From positions 58,579,854-58,643,853 of the forward strand of contig NC_065536.1 of assembly GCF_932294415.1 (NCBI RefSeq): 64,000 bases of DNA, read 5' to 3'. The first letter of the stretch is position 1; every line of letters begins with the position of its first letter. This document shows, piece after piece, positions 46,274 to 59,126 of the stretch. The notes below the pieces were generated by a model that was not told the origin of the DNA, did not search any database, and saw nothing but the letters and a program-made list of their open reading frames with translations. The stretch is from Quercus robur (lineage: Eukaryota; Streptophyta; Magnoliopsida; Fagales; Fagaceae). Made by a program: the position numbers and the translations under genes.

Positions 46274-47562
46274 TGTTGGAAAATTTGGTTTTGCATCTCA
46301 TACCAAACACGTAGCGGAAGCAACAAACATGGATCTACTTCATTCATGAGAGATAACATGTAACTTTGAATTCTAGAACAAAGAATAGAAAACGTACCTT
46401 GATGAAGTGAAATTCAAAAACAAAACTTGAGAATACCTCTAATCAACATCTCAATTTCACATGGTGCCCGAGAAGAGTGGTCTCTCAATCAGTCTTTATG
46501 TACGTTGATTCTCAAAGAAAGTTCTTTTTCTCATTGTAAAGAAAAACTATTTTCTTTTCTTTTCATCATTCGTACATTCTAACTACCTTGGTAGTTACTT
46601 TATTTAATAACTCTTATTAAATAAAAGCTGATTATCTAATTGGATTAGCCTTTTGGACCTGCCCAATTGGGCTTTAATTTGTGGCTTGAGATGGGATCAA
46701 AGGGAACAAATAAGACTCTAGCTCCAATGGGCCTTAGGCTTATCTGTCAACTATTGACAAGTCTAAAGTTACCATTAATTATATTTAATACCACTAAATA
46801 AATATAATTACACTCTAAGCCTTATGAACAAAGTCATAATAAACTGTCACTACGTAAACAACTATTTTATCCTTGAGTACCCAGTTTAATATTTTAGTTA
46901 TTCACATTTATTGAAATCTAATTTCAATAAATATAAGCTTTAGTAACTCCTTACTAAAGTGAGCGCCCTGAATAACCAGTTCCCATTAAACTTATCTCAA
47001 GGGGATATTTCGTGTCTCTATAAAAAGAGATTACAAATTCCATCTTGAGAATATGTATTCCCTCAACACTACATGTGGTTACCCAATATACTGAGATTTT
47101 GACCGTGAATATTAGATCTCACTCCTGATATATCAAAGTAACCTACATTTCATAATCGGGTTCATTATCCTCTCAGGATTGAGAGTCTATGAAATTAAAA
47201 GTAGTGAGATTAATTATTCAAGTGACAGTTGTTGATTCAATAATTAATCTCACAACGGTCCAATTCAAGATGTCTTAACACTTAACACACATCAACTAAA
47301 AGTCTCCACTTCCATGATCAAGACAAACCATCTTAGTTAATGTGTTCGCAGATAAAACGCCCAATTTCATCACCAACTACAAACTACATTTTGAGTTTAC
47401 AAGGAACTTGTAATTTATATCTTCTATGACTAAATCACATACAATGCATCTCAATGACTATAATAATGTCCCACTAGTTCATTTACAAATAGACTCATAA
47501 TTAAACAATTTAATTATTTATAACATGCCAATAAATTGGATTTTAGGGCATAAACCCCAACA
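46274..47562 (-). mobile_element. Solo LTR of Ty1/copia type, 1,289 bp
   Basis: On the minus strand it starts TGTTGGGGTTTATGCCCTAA, a common plant copia LTR start, and ends TTTTCCAACA. Flanks are gcttc (46269-46273) and acttc (47563-47567), a 5-bp duplication with one mismatch. No PBS, PPT or coding region adjoins it, so it appears to be a solo LTR. Confidence 0.7.
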
Positions 47563-47935
47563 ACTTCAAAGGTAAAAATTTTATGCATTGTATGACAATG
47601 TCAGCAATTATTCAATGCTAATACCAAAAATTGGAGTCTGACAACTTTTACACGATCTTAATATGTCATAAAGAGAAATATTATAAAGAAGAAGGCATGG
47701 TAATTTAACAATGTCCAATGGCATAAAATATTGAAGGATAGTGTTTCACACTTGCTCATGATGAATTTACTGAAAGCCACAGGTTATACTCATCCATCCT
47801 TACGATGAAGGAACTAGAACTTGGGGAACCTCCTCCACCATATGCCTTCATTGCATGTATATAACAGCTCCTATAGGCCTAACCACCAATAGAGAATGAC
47901 AACAACAAATGTATAATCAAATACCAATAACATTT

Positions 47936-48062
47936 CTTTTTTTTTGGGCTGACAACAAGTTGAGAAGGGGAGATTTGAACTCAGGTTCTCCTTAGAAAGA
48001 GGAGGGGGGGGGGGGGGGGGGGGAGACCAAGCAATGCCAATGAGCCACAATACTCTTGGCAC
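47936..48062 (-). mobile_element. tRNA-derived SINE with an expanded C tract
   Basis: Minus strand: TGGCTCATTGG (A-box-like, one mismatch), then a long C run, then GAGTTCAAATCTCC (good B box), ending ttgttgtcagccc and an A tail (47936-47946 on the plus strand as T's). The order of boxes and the A tail fit a plant SINE. The C run lies between the boxes. Confidence 0.6.
48003..48024. repeat. Run of about 22 G
   Basis: Uninterrupted G homopolymer on the plus strand inside a SINE. Length is probably unreliable in the assembly. Confidence 0.85.
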
Positions 48063-49159
48063 CAATGAAATCAAGATCCTAATACCAAAATGGACAAAAC
48101 ATTGTAGCTTAGAAGAGATGATTTAGTTGATGGTAAATGAACGGACTAGAAACATCCCTCTTTTTTTTTTTTTTTTAAATATTGGTATAAGTTACCATGA
48201 TCTCACCCTCTACCTTATTTTACAAGGGGAGTATGTGTCATCTCAACTAAAGCTCATTGACAACCATAAAAAATCAGTAGAGGACGCGTTTTTAATGGCA
48301 TTCACCCAAGCATTAAAGTGTGATTCTTTACCAGTTTCTCCAAGTGTCATAGTTTATACATACCTGATTAAACTTCCTAACCAAAGCATTGCTTAGGAAA
48401 AACCTAGGCGTATATAAATTCTTTCACTTGTTATCAAACAAGATATGCTTAAACTATAAATTATAATCAAATACCACAATGGATAAAACATCGTAGATTA
48501 AAAGAGATGATTTAATTGATAGTAAATTAAAGGAAACAACTAGAGCATCATGATTTAATTGGCATTCCACCAAGCATCAAAGTGGTATATATGGTTAAAC
48601 TATGCATGTTACTAGTCTACATATGAAAAAGTGTCCAGATGATAATTTTTACAGTGCTTGCCCTTCATCACAAACTATTGCACACACTAAAAGGAAAACC
48701 TGAAAAATACCTAGTTTTGAAATCCTTAAATAAATAGTTTTTAAACTAGCATAAGGCAAGGCTTCACCTTAGGCAACCACTACCAATCAAGGCAGCAGAG
48801 AGTATGATTATCCACTTCAGTTGACACCCAGGCAACTCAAACTACCCTTCCAAATAGATCTAAAGCCATAGGAAACTCAAATGGTTCTCCAACATATCCT
48901 TACATAATTATTATTACTATTATATATATATATATATATATATTTTAGACCTGATCAAATAAAGTAGGATTTATATTATACCATAAAAATCTAAAATGTA
49001 GTGAGTTATTATAACCAGACACTCCCCATAACCATTAGATTATGGCAAAAAAAAAAAAAAAAATAACCTCAAATTTCGAACATGAATATGCATTCTGGTC
49101 TACCATCAACTCAGACTAGATTCAGTTATTTAATTAAAAAAAAAAAAAAAAAACATAGT
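48063..49159. other. Non-coding stretch
   Basis: Contains a diverged duplication of the ggacaaaacattgtagcttagaagagatga type (about 48091 and 48481) and (TA)n at 48923-48944. No gene recognised. Confidence 0.45.
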
Positions 49160-49325
49160 TGAGATTGAAATGAGAGAAAGAGAGAAAGAGAGAAAACGAA
49201 CCTGATTGGAGGTGCAAGTGATGGTCGGCGGTGAAGGACTTCAGGCTAATCAGGCCGGCGGTGACAGATGTTCAGGCCGGCGGTGGCGGTGACAGATCGG
49301 AGGTTAGGGGTGAGTGAAATGGTAT
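49160..49325 (+). repeat. GGCGGTG-rich segment with an inverted copy 8 kb away
   Basis: gagagaaaacgaac, gtgcaagtgatggtcggc, ggcggtgacagatgttcagg and gacagatcggaggtt match the reverse complement of 57185-57300 with small differences. It reads like a 5' untranslated or first-exon region (purine tract, then GC-rich) but has no long open frame. Confidence 0.75.
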
Positions 49326-49442
49326 TTTGGTTTCGTGAGTCCTCTTTTTTTGTCCGTTTGTAGAGTGCTCAACGGTGCGTTTCTCTCTTTTCTCTCTAGA
49401 CTAGAAGAACTCTCTCTATCTCTTCTCTATCTTTTCTCTCTA

Positions 49443-49848
49443 AATCACTGCCCAAAATCAAACACAGCGTAGTTAACAACTCCCCATCATAATTATTCAA
49501 AAAGCCAAATATACCATAAAAAGAAAAAAGATACAAAAGAAAACGCACAAACACAAACAAATTCACAATCTTTCTCTCAAAAATATTTTATTTCAAACCA
49601 CAAAAAACCCATTTAAAAAAAAAAAAAAACTAAACTGAATCCATATCTATTAACTATATAAAAATCTGGTTTCGTCAATCACTGCCCAAAATCAAACACA
49701 ATGTAGTTAACAATTCAAACCCCATCATAATCATTCAAAAAGCCAAATATACCATAAAAAGAAAAAAAGAAACAAAAGAAAACGCACAATCACAAACAAA
49801 TTCACAATCTTTCTCTCAAAAATACCTTATTTCAAATGACAAAAAACC

Positions 49849-49881
<33 letters not shown>

Positions 49882-49910
49882 CTGAATCCACAAAAACCCA
49901 TTTAAGAAAA
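49443..49910. repeat. Tandem duplication, unit about 234 bp
   Basis: atcactgcccaaaatcaaac begins units at 49444 and 49678. A short third partial repeat of the actgaatcca/aaaacccattta part follows. Units end in long A runs. Confidence 0.85.
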
Positions 49911-50316
49911 AAAAAAAAAAAACTGAATCCATAAAAGATCATTCACAACCATTAAAACTAAAATACATAAACAAACCTCAAAGAAAGCATTGTAATGAGG
50001 AGCATCAAAATTCGAAATCTTCTATAAAACTTCTTGAGAATAGCGAAAACGACAAAGGAAAGAGTGACACTCCAAGATTTGTGATATTAAGGGGCAGAAT
50101 ACTGTGGTAGCAAGTAGTGGAGGTGAAGGCAGAGAAGTGAGGACAGAGAATGAGAGAGGAGGCAGACGTTTATGGGAGAGGGAGAGTTTGGGGCTTGGAC
50201 GGCTGAAGAAAGAGTAAGGAGATGGGTATAGATAATTCTAGGGTTTAAAGAGTAAAGGAGGCAGACGTTTTTTTGTTTTTTTTTTTTTTTTTTTTTTTTT
50301 TATAAGCTAAATACCA

Positions 50317-50376
50317 AAACGACGTAGTTTTGAAACTAACATTAAGTTTAATGTTAGTTTCAAAACTACGTCGTTT
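50317..50376. repeat. Perfect 29-bp inverted repeat with a 2-nt loop
   Basis: aaacgacgtagttttgaaac onward to 50345 is exactly complementary to 50348-50376. A third copy of the right arm (ttagtttcaaaactacgtcg) follows directly at 50384-50403. The aaacgacgt core is a sequence seen repeatedly in plant repeats. Confidence 0.95.
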
Positions 50377-50673
50377 CTTAATGTTAGTTTCAAAACTACG
50401 TCGTATTGGAATCAGAGTATACATAAAATATTTTTATATTATAAAATAAAATCTATAGAAAACCCTAAAGCTCTTAAGACTTCTGTAGTGCTGTATGTCT
50501 TTCTTCCTTGCCTCTCTCAAATCCACTCTCTTGCCGGTCAGAACCTTAACAGCCCTGTGACTACTGCTTTGTCTTTGTTTTATTTGGGCTTATCATTGTT
50601 TTAATTGGGCTTATATGGGCTTAATTAAAAGAAAACCACATAACCCACGGCCACGTCTCTTCTATATCTCTTA

Positions 50674-51039
50674 GAGCACTCTCATCAGGTGTGCCAAATA
50701 TTTGGCATTTGGCACACCAAACACCAAAAACTATCCCTCATCAGCTCTTCCAAATCTCAAAAAATTTGAGACATAGCTACAGTACCGTCTCAAATATGAG
50801 ACGGTACGGACAGCCATGCCAAAACACTATTTGGCTTATTTAATTTGTTTTTTCTCTCTCTTCCTATAAGATGTCTCTCTCTATTATTTTAATGTGTAGT
50901 AAATATTATTTTAATGTATAGAATTATAGTATAGAACATCTGATAAATGGTATGTTGTAAAATGATGTGCTAAAATGATAAAGTAGGTTTTTAGTGTGTC
51001 AAAATGGCATTTTTAATGAGAGAGCTGATGAGAATGCTC
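50674..51039. mobile_element. MITE, about 366 bp
   Basis: Ends GAGCACTCTCATCAG and CTGATGAGAATGCTC are inverted repeats with one mismatch. The interior is A/T-rich and contains a gtctcaaat/atgagac inverted motif near 50789-50805. No transposase. I could not find a clear target duplication, so the superfamily is open. Confidence 0.65.
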
Positions 51040-53289
51040 TGTTCATCAAACGATTTTGCCTGGGAAAGAAAAGCAGGTCTGGCGGGCAAAAGTGGAAAAA
51101 AAATTTGTTCTTCTTCTGGACTCTGACAGAAAGATGAGGTTAGCTGAGTACGTGTGTGGTTCTGTTGCAATCCATACATATTTGGGGGAGATAAGCCTCA
51201 AAGACAGAGGAATATAGGTTTGTAGCGGTAGAGAAAGGATGGCCGTGGGTTATGTGCTTTTCTTGAAAGTTGAAATGGTTGGTGGAGATTGTCAATGCGT
51301 ATGGGTTTCTTGGAAGTTGAGAGAGAGTGTGGAAGATCAGAAAAAACTTTTTACTGTTCTGTGGTTCAGCATTCTCAACTAATCACAATACAGGTCTCTC
51401 TTTCTGAAGTTCTCTTTTCTATGGCTGGATTGATTTTTTTTTTTTTTAAAGACTGATTTATTATTCTATGGGTTGATTGATTTTTAAGAGATTCATTATC
51501 ATTTTATTTTAGTTCCGTTAAACATTTGATCAAGGAATATGGAGTGGTTGTTGAATATTTATTTTTATACATGTATGTTATTAAGGTCATCTTTGTTTTC
51601 TGATAGTATTTGCTTTGGATTTTGGGATGTAGAGCAACCAAATTGGAATGAGTAAAACCAATGGTATATATTCATCATACTTTGTTTTTGCCTTCTTCTG
51701 TTAATCTGGAGTCTACTACATATTAATTCATTTTTTAGCAACATTAAAAAATTAGTGACCTTTGGTATTTTATATCTCTCTTCCGTTTAATTTTGTTTTC
51801 AATTTGGTGATTTTTTTTTAAACAAATATTTTATATTATTGTTTCATTTTTTTTTATCCGGTATCACAGCTAGCTAAAGGATCTCGGTCTAATTGGAGCT
51901 CAGCCTGCTGAATTAGGAAATTTTGCTCACTTGTGAAAAATGTAAGAGAAATATGCATGTTTTGCTCAATTATAAAAGTCATAAACTCATCATGTTATTA
52001 TTTTCAATTATAAAAGTCATAAACTCATCATGTTATTATTTGCTCAATAATTCTTAGAGATTATTAATTTTTCACAGTTGTTAATGAGTAATCCATACAA
52101 ATTCCCTTGTTTTATTTTTATACATGCATGTTATTAAGGTCAGCTTTATTATTCTGATAGTGTTATGCATGCATGTTACTAAAGTTTAACACTCTCTCTC
52201 TCATGCACTCTGTTTGTGTATCTCTGTGTTTGTGTGGAGCTGGCGGGAATGTAGTCAGGGCCAATCACTAGGCCTCTGCAGCTTCAAAAAGGTATATATA
52301 TAAAAACAAAACAAAACCATCTTCACTGCGTAATTTTCGGTACCCTTTTGGTATTTATTGAAGTATGGCTTGCATTTGTGGTTGAACAATTTTACGTTTT
52401 GATTTTCTGTTTCCAAGTTTGAAATTCATTTCTTGTTTGTTCCTATCCCCAGTTTCCGTTTGCAGGATTACATGTTGTAATAATTGTTAATAATATATAT
52501 TTTTTTTAACTCTTAGGCATTAAATACATCTTGACCAATGTTCGGATACCTTCCAAAGATATTAAATTTATTTCCTTTTTTCTTTTTCTTTTTAAAATTT
52601 TAGAAATTGGATGCATATGCCTTGCACTTTGAGCTTAATTATCATATTTTAAGCTTATCAAAAAAAAAAAAAAAAAACGATGTATTAAGCAATTTGTAAC
52701 AAATTTGACATCCATATGTTCAATTTTACGTTGAAATTGCCTGACACTTTTGAATAGAACCAATTCCAGCTTGTCATATTGGTTATCCAAATCATAGTGG
52801 TTCTTTTTTGTGTGTGTGTGTGTGTGTTACCCGAGCCCGGGGGGAGGGGGGGGGGTTGTTTATTGAATTAAACTCCAGTTTATATGAATTCCAGGGACCG
52901 ATACTGTTGGAGTTTTATAATTACTATGAACAAAAAAAAATACTATATTTAGATTATATGGAGATATATAATACTATAAGCTAAAAGCTTTTATGTTTCT
53001 TCCTAAACTCTTTAAGCAAGGTTAGATTCTGAGTTAATTTAACATTTCCCATAGGAAGAGCTTGCATATTCTTTTATTTTAAAAGATAATTTTGATAATC
53101 ATAAGAACTTAAGAACTATTCACAATTTTATCTGGGGTTTAAACGCATTGTTATTACAATTTTTTTTTTTTTTTGTTCTTAAAAATTGTTATTTTCCTAG
53201 CTAATAATGGTACTTTTTAGACTTCAAACCATGTTGTCCTATTATTGCATGTGTTAGGATTTGACTGGATTGTCTTTTCACTTATGCAG
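51040..53289. other. Region without assigned gene
   Basis: A 47-codon open frame begins at 51241 (MAVGYVLFLKVEMVGGDCQC) and may belong to the gene whose exons appear from 53290 on. A tandem 44-bp repeat (ataaaagtcataaactcatc) occurs at about 51970-52040. G-rich run at 52838-52857. Nothing firmly identified. Confidence 0.35.
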
Positions 53290-56187
53290 CACTCTAAAGG
53301 AAGAACTTTGTTTAATCTAAGGACAGAGAAAACTATTGCTAAAGAGAGTTTTATCCATAATGATGTAAGCTCTTCAGTTTCTAGAAGTGTTGTGATGCTT
53401 TTTTTTTTTTTTTTCAAAAAGAAAAATCCTCCAAAGCTTTAGTAATCATGTTAAGTCAAATATTTCCCTTTTTAATTTGTGGCATTTAATTGGTTGTTGC
53501 TTCGGATGCATTCTGGTTTTGGATATTAGGCAACATTATATTGAAATTTATACAGCTCCTTTTGTTCCTGTCATTTATCATTACATGGGTCGCTAAGAAT
53601 TACCTCTACATGAAAAGTTTGAGTTGATATTAAAGTTCTTGTAAATCTATGTAATACACTCTGCTCCTGTCCTGTAAAATTACTTGGGTCATTAGGAATC
53701 ATCTCTACATGTAAAGTTTGAGTTGATATTAAAATTTTTAATGCTTCCTATTCAAGTTTAGATATGTTTTGTGGGTATTTCATCATTTTGTGAATTGTAA
53801 AATTTTCCACTGTGTCGTGTTTCTATGTCAGTGCGGTGCTGCATTTTCGGTTCTCTTAGATGATAAAAAATCCTCTGCCTTGCAATTTTTGTCCAAGCAT
53901 GTAGTGATGCAGCACCTACTTTTGCAATTTTTGTCCATGTATGTTTTGATACGCAAATTAAAATATCTCAAACTTGCTTATTAGGTCAATTGTGTGACAA
54001 TAACTACGTACTGTTTTCATTGATTAGTATGATCATGGGGATTCTAAAAGACCATTGGTTTGTCTTGATTCTTCGACAAATTACCATAGGTCTTAACCTG
54101 ATGATCATTAATATGTAGCATATATTACTGCATACATTAACATGGCTTATGAAGAATCATTAGTTCAAATTTGTTTTCTTGCTTATCTTCTAGAAAGACT
54201 TGTTATATGAATTGGCATTTGGTGGAGTGTTAAATGACAAAGGTGAGTGTTTTCTCACTTTCTCATGTAATCAGTATTAATGGTTACTACTAATACATAA
54301 TGTTCCCTTTTTATATTTTCTTTATCACCTTATTGATATTTTGATGTAATTTTAAGGAAAATTCAAAACTGGTATTAGTTCTGAGAATATGGACTGATGC
54401 ACACAATAGATACTCTAAGCCATTGGTAGACATCATAAAAGCAACCGTAGTGATTTCAAAATTGTATTCTTTGTATTTGCTAGCTTATTAAAATGTCCAT
54501 ACTCCTTATCTTCTCTTCTCAAAGAAATTTAAAAAAAGGTAAGAAAAAAGGATCAAGGATATGAATTTTAAAGTTCTTGGATATCTAATCTTTCTCAAAT
54601 ATAAAGAAATTATTCTAATTTGGTCTTTTGTATACATGGAAGCTATTTTGGACTTTGGTTGCTTCAATGATGGTAAATATAAAATCTGTGTCTTTTGTTA
54701 TATATAGTGTAAGAGTTCCAAATTTGTGTGCTTCTAATTTTACCTCCAATGTCAAAATTTTTGCATGTGTATTGTTGAGTTCAAGAAACGAGTTCTGAAA
54801 GGTTTTTGGGGTTTTAGCAGATTCATGGGTGGTGGACAAGGCAAGCCCTGTGGTGGAAATTTTTGGCTTGATACCAATTTAATGTTTGGTTTCTGTACAT
54901 ATTACAAATTTGGTCTTGCATTTTAGTATGTGAAAATTGAGTTGTTTGTGTTTACTCTTTTTTGGGGTCATGCTAAAGACTGTGATTTTAGATGTTGGAA
55001 AGGAAAATTTTTATTGTCTAAGGAATTTTGGAGATTTGGAAGGATATTCCCTTGTGTGTGTTGTGGACTATTTGGCAACAGAGGAATGGTAGAGATTTTG
55101 GTAGAGTTGATAGGACCGATAATGTAATTAAGCAAATGTTCTTGCACGCTGCTTGTTTGGAAGCTATTTGGTCTATTCTAATTTGGTCTTTTGCATATAA
55201 GAAGCTATTTTGGACTTTGGCTGCTTCAATGATGGTATATATAAAATCTCTCAGTTTTGATTTTAAAAATGCAAATATGCACAACTTCAAACTTTTTCCT
55301 TTAAATCTTCAGGCAGGCTGCACTCCAAGTTATGAATTCTACTTCTTTTGCTTGATTGGATTTAATTTTATATGTTTTTTCAATTTATGTATATCATATT
55401 TTTGCAAGTGTTATTTCAGGTTCATCATGTGATTGTGTCAATTAATTTAGCTTCATTGTGTTATTTCAACATATCTAAACTGGGTATTTGCTTTTTGTTT
55501 CAATTTTTATTTTTATTTAGAATTTTATTTGGTAGTCATGCTAGGAAAGTTAGAATGGTGATATAGGGTGTTTTATTTGCTACCTAACATTGAATTTTTT
55601 TCTTGCTTAAAAGGATGTTTGCTAAAACTAAGTAAGCTAAAATGTAATGAAGTAACAAAAATTCACGTCTAATTTTTATGCTTTGTATAATATAGATTAG
55701 CTACCTATCGAATTTTCAATACAAGTTGTGATAATATTGTTGTGCTTTCACTTGCTATGCCTTATAAACAAGGTACATAGTTGGCTATACCTTAGAAATT
55801 TAATGGGAACGTTAATAGTAATTGTATGGAGTTATAAAATTATTTCTTTTTTTGGCTTAAGCTCAAATGGCCAATGTTAATGTATTTAATGGATGACAAT
55901 CTTTTGAATTCTTAGTTATTATTAACACTGATATTACAAAATAATATTATAATGCTTCACTTCCCTTAGCTTGTCAATTTAAGTTTGATCAAATCCTTAT
56001 TTTAGTTTAATTAAGTGTACTTATTTGGCTATAGGATGGAATCAAAAATATTGAAAGCTTTGTCAAGCTCTCTGCTGATAAGAACTTTCTCATCCAACTG
56101 AGAGCAATAAAGCTGGACACCCCTACAGAACCGCGCTATAAGTTCAACATCATTGCCGTTCATGATCTGCCTCAAGAAAATCCATGA
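53290..56187 (+). CDS. Unrecognised spliced gene, candidate exons
   Basis: Exon-like segments: 53290-53364 (HSKGRTLFNLRTEKTIAKES..., AG before and GTAAGC after), 53832 to about 53930 (CGAAFSVLLDDKKSSALQFL...), 54194-54242 (KDLLYELAFGGVLNDK, then GTGAGT), and a last exon 56035-56187 (DGIKNIESFVKLSADKNFLI..., ending VHDLPQENP and stop). The pieces look like genuine protein sequence but I do not recognise the family. The 54194 and 56035 exons do not join in phase, so an exon between them is missing from this model or the gene is damaged. LINE pieces lie in that intron. Confidence 0.4.
54605..54720 (+). mobile_element. LINE 3'-end fragment
   Basis: tctaatttggtcttttg through tttggttgcttcaatgatgg repeats, with a few changes, the 3' part of the LINE piece at 55175-55290. 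Probably a tandem duplicate or second truncated copy. Confidence 0.6.
55015..55300 (+). mobile_element. LINE 3'-end fragment
   Basis: The frame reads EIWKDIPLCVLWTIWQQRNG then FGRVDRTDNVIKQMFLHAAC, the characteristic end of plant L1-type reverse transcriptase ORFs (P-L-C-x-x-W-x-I-W-x-x-R-N). No target duplication found. Confidence 0.7.
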
Positions 56188-56807
56188 AAATGAAGTTCAA
56201 AAAGAACTGTGTAATGCAAAACATCTCCTTTTGGAACTTTGTAAAAAAAAAAAAAAGGCACATACAAAAGACAAATAGATACATTATTCATATATAATGT
56301 ATCACTTTGTCTTTTCATATAACTAAATGAAATCATCAAAACATTACCTCATTTTTGTTACTCCATGATGTGCCTATTATTAGAAATCAACATTTTGGGT
56401 TTTTTTTTGCACATGATATATACTTATCATATGGTGCTTTCTAAAGCACATGTATATATTTGAAGTATGTAAATCATATATACTTATGTTATCATCCACA
56501 TGTATATATTTAAAGTATGTACAACCTATATACTTATACTATGGTGCATTTCAAAGCACATGTATATATTTGAACTTTGGTAATATATTATGTTATGATG
56601 TATTATATTAGCTATTATAATCTTTGTATTTCTTTCGGATGCAATCAATTTAACGTCCCTTTTGATGATAAAATACATATGCACTTTAAAAATTACTTTA
56701 AAAATCAATTGATTTATATTTTGCCTTCATGTTGAAAATATAATTAAAATTTAAACTTAATTGCCTTTTTTTTTTTTAACTAAAGCCAGCACGTGCGGCC
56801 CTACCTA

Positions 56808-56949
<142 letters not shown>

Positions 56950-57184
56950 TAGTATTTTTAACATATATGGGTAGGGTTCGGTCCAAGTTCAAGTTGGGTT
57001 TTTGTAAAACTCTAGACCTGCTTCTGGTTTTTTTTTTTTTTTTTTTTTTTTTTAAACCCATACATAACCCTATAATTTATCAGGCCAAGTAAAACCCTAA
57101 TCTCATTTCACACAACATAATCACTCAACCACCCCTACTCACTTTCTCCTCTCCCACTCTCACTCAGTCACTCCCTCTCACTCA

Positions 57185-57300
57185 CCCCCAACCTTCGATC
57201 TGTCACCGCCAGCCTGAACATCTATCACCGTTGGCCTAATTGGCCTGAAGCCTTTCACTGCCGACCATCACTTGCACAAGTTCATTTTCTCTCTTTCTCT
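57185..57300 (-). repeat. Inverted copy of the 49160-49325 segment
   Basis: Reverse complement of the GGCGGTG-rich segment, with tgtcaccgccagcctgaaca and accatcacttgcac as landmarks. See the partner entry. Confidence 0.75.
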
Positions 57301-58492
57301 GCTAATTTTTTTAAGAATCTAATGACATTGAAATTATCAATATGTAGATAGGGTCAAAATGAAATCTTATAAAGTGTTATAAAATGATTATTATGAAGTA
57401 GTTTTGAATTGTTCGATATTGAGATGCATAATTGAGTTGAATGGATACATTCTATAATTTGGTTTTGATAATATAGCTTTTAGTTAGCTTTTAGTTTAGT
57501 TTGCTAAAGCAGCAACAAAGAAAATGTGGTTGGATTTAGTTTCATTTTTGGTTTTTGTGCCTATTGATGAATTTTTTGAGAATCTAATGAGTAATGACAT
57601 TGAAATGCTCACTTGGATTTATTTGCATAATGAAATGCTCACTATAGAGGCAATGATGTGTGCTCAGAATTGGTTATGGAGTAAAATCGATGATTAGTAA
57701 TTGACTAATTCATATTTATAAAATGAAATCAAAATTGTATTTTTATATTTACTAGTTATAATTTGATGAAGTTCATTCCATTTTTTAATTTATTGTTGTA
57801 GGTTCTTTAATTATGTCTGGAGATTGTACACTTCAATCAATTCTTGAAGATGAGGAGCCTAAAGAAGAGGATGGGAGTTGTGTCACAGCAGTGGAGGATT
57901 AGAATTTTTGTATTGATTTAGTAGCGTTTTTAATTTCTTAGACTTGTTGAATTAATTTGTTGGTTTGTAATTATTCTAAACTTGTGGGATTTATTTTGTT
58001 ACTTTTTAATTTCTTGGACTTGTTGGATTTATTTTATTTTTATGTTTAGCAGGTGATTTTAGCTATGATTTATTGGATTATGATTAAATGGTTGTCTTAG
58101 CTAGGTGATTTATTGATTTATAATCTTAGTTATGATTTATTGATTTATAATTAACAGGTTATTTATTGATTTATGATATTAGCTATGATTTATTGATTTA
58201 TAAATTTGGGCTTGAATCTATATGTTATAGGGCTTGAATCTAGGCAAAAATGAATTTGGGTTTCAATTTTTATTTATTTATTTATTTATTTTTGGTTAGG
58301 CCACGATTTGGGCTGCAGATTAGGCCCAAATCTAGTTGGCCTAAACAGGGCCCACGGGGCCCCGCGGGGCCGGTCTAGGCCCCAAAAAAAAAATCTGTTT
58401 AATAAACGGGCCAGGTTTGGGCCTGCAGGTCGGTTCCGAGTATGAAAAAACCTGGCTCGAACCCGGCCCATTGCCATTCCTTACCATCTCTA
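57301..58492. other. Region without firm gene
   Basis: After an acceptor-like ttgttgtag, an ATG at 57813 opens a 29-codon acidic frame (MSGDCTLQSILEDEEPKEED...) ending at 57902. It resembles the last exon of a small gene or transposon ORF, without recognisable family. 58300-58460 is GC-rich, with gggcccacggggccccgcgg at about 58349. Several gatttattgatttataat repeats lie at 58080-58205. Confidence 0.35.
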
Positions 58493-59126
58493 TGCAAGAT
58501 GGGTTATAGGATGCCGATTCTCTAAAGGCATGGAGAATGTGAGGACCTAGCACCATTGTCGGGGGAGTTGAAGGGATAATAAAGATGAGAATAGAGGCAT
58601 CACAGGAATTGAAATGAGGCGGAGGATAGATGTAATGGTCTGGTGTTAGCCATGGTGTGCAAAGTGTGGGAAGACTTGGCTTGGCGGCAAATCTTGAGTT
58701 TCAGCAACCAATATCCAAAAGATGTAAGTTTACTTGACATCTTTTGTGTTGTAATGGGTCTTTCAAAATATCTTTACAAAACTTCAAGAATTTAAACTAA
58801 GTTTATTAGAGGTGATGATACTAACATATGTATGAAATCAATGGTGCAATTTACAAATTCTATCTTGTTCTTGCTATATGCCAAACAGATTTGGTATAAA
58901 TTTACCATTGTTATCACAAGTGAATCAAGGTTCAACATTCAACTTGACTAATAGTTTTACAGTCACCTGCATTATAGGCCCAGGATTCAACCAATTGTGT
59001 AATGTGTATAAAATGTTTGATAAAATGCTAACAAGAGCATGTGCTATGAAATTGGATATTGTGTGTTTGCTGTTTGACAAAATGTCAAAGTCACCCATTA
59101 CTGATCAAAAGCTTAACAATCAAGTA

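Noticed and set aside
47871..48074. Poly-proline frame on the minus strand
   Set aside because: Product of the G homopolymer inside a SINE.
58286..58556. Pro/Gly/Arg-rich minus-strand frames
   Set aside because: They come from the GC-rich repeated ggcccac/gggccgg stretch and have no family signature.
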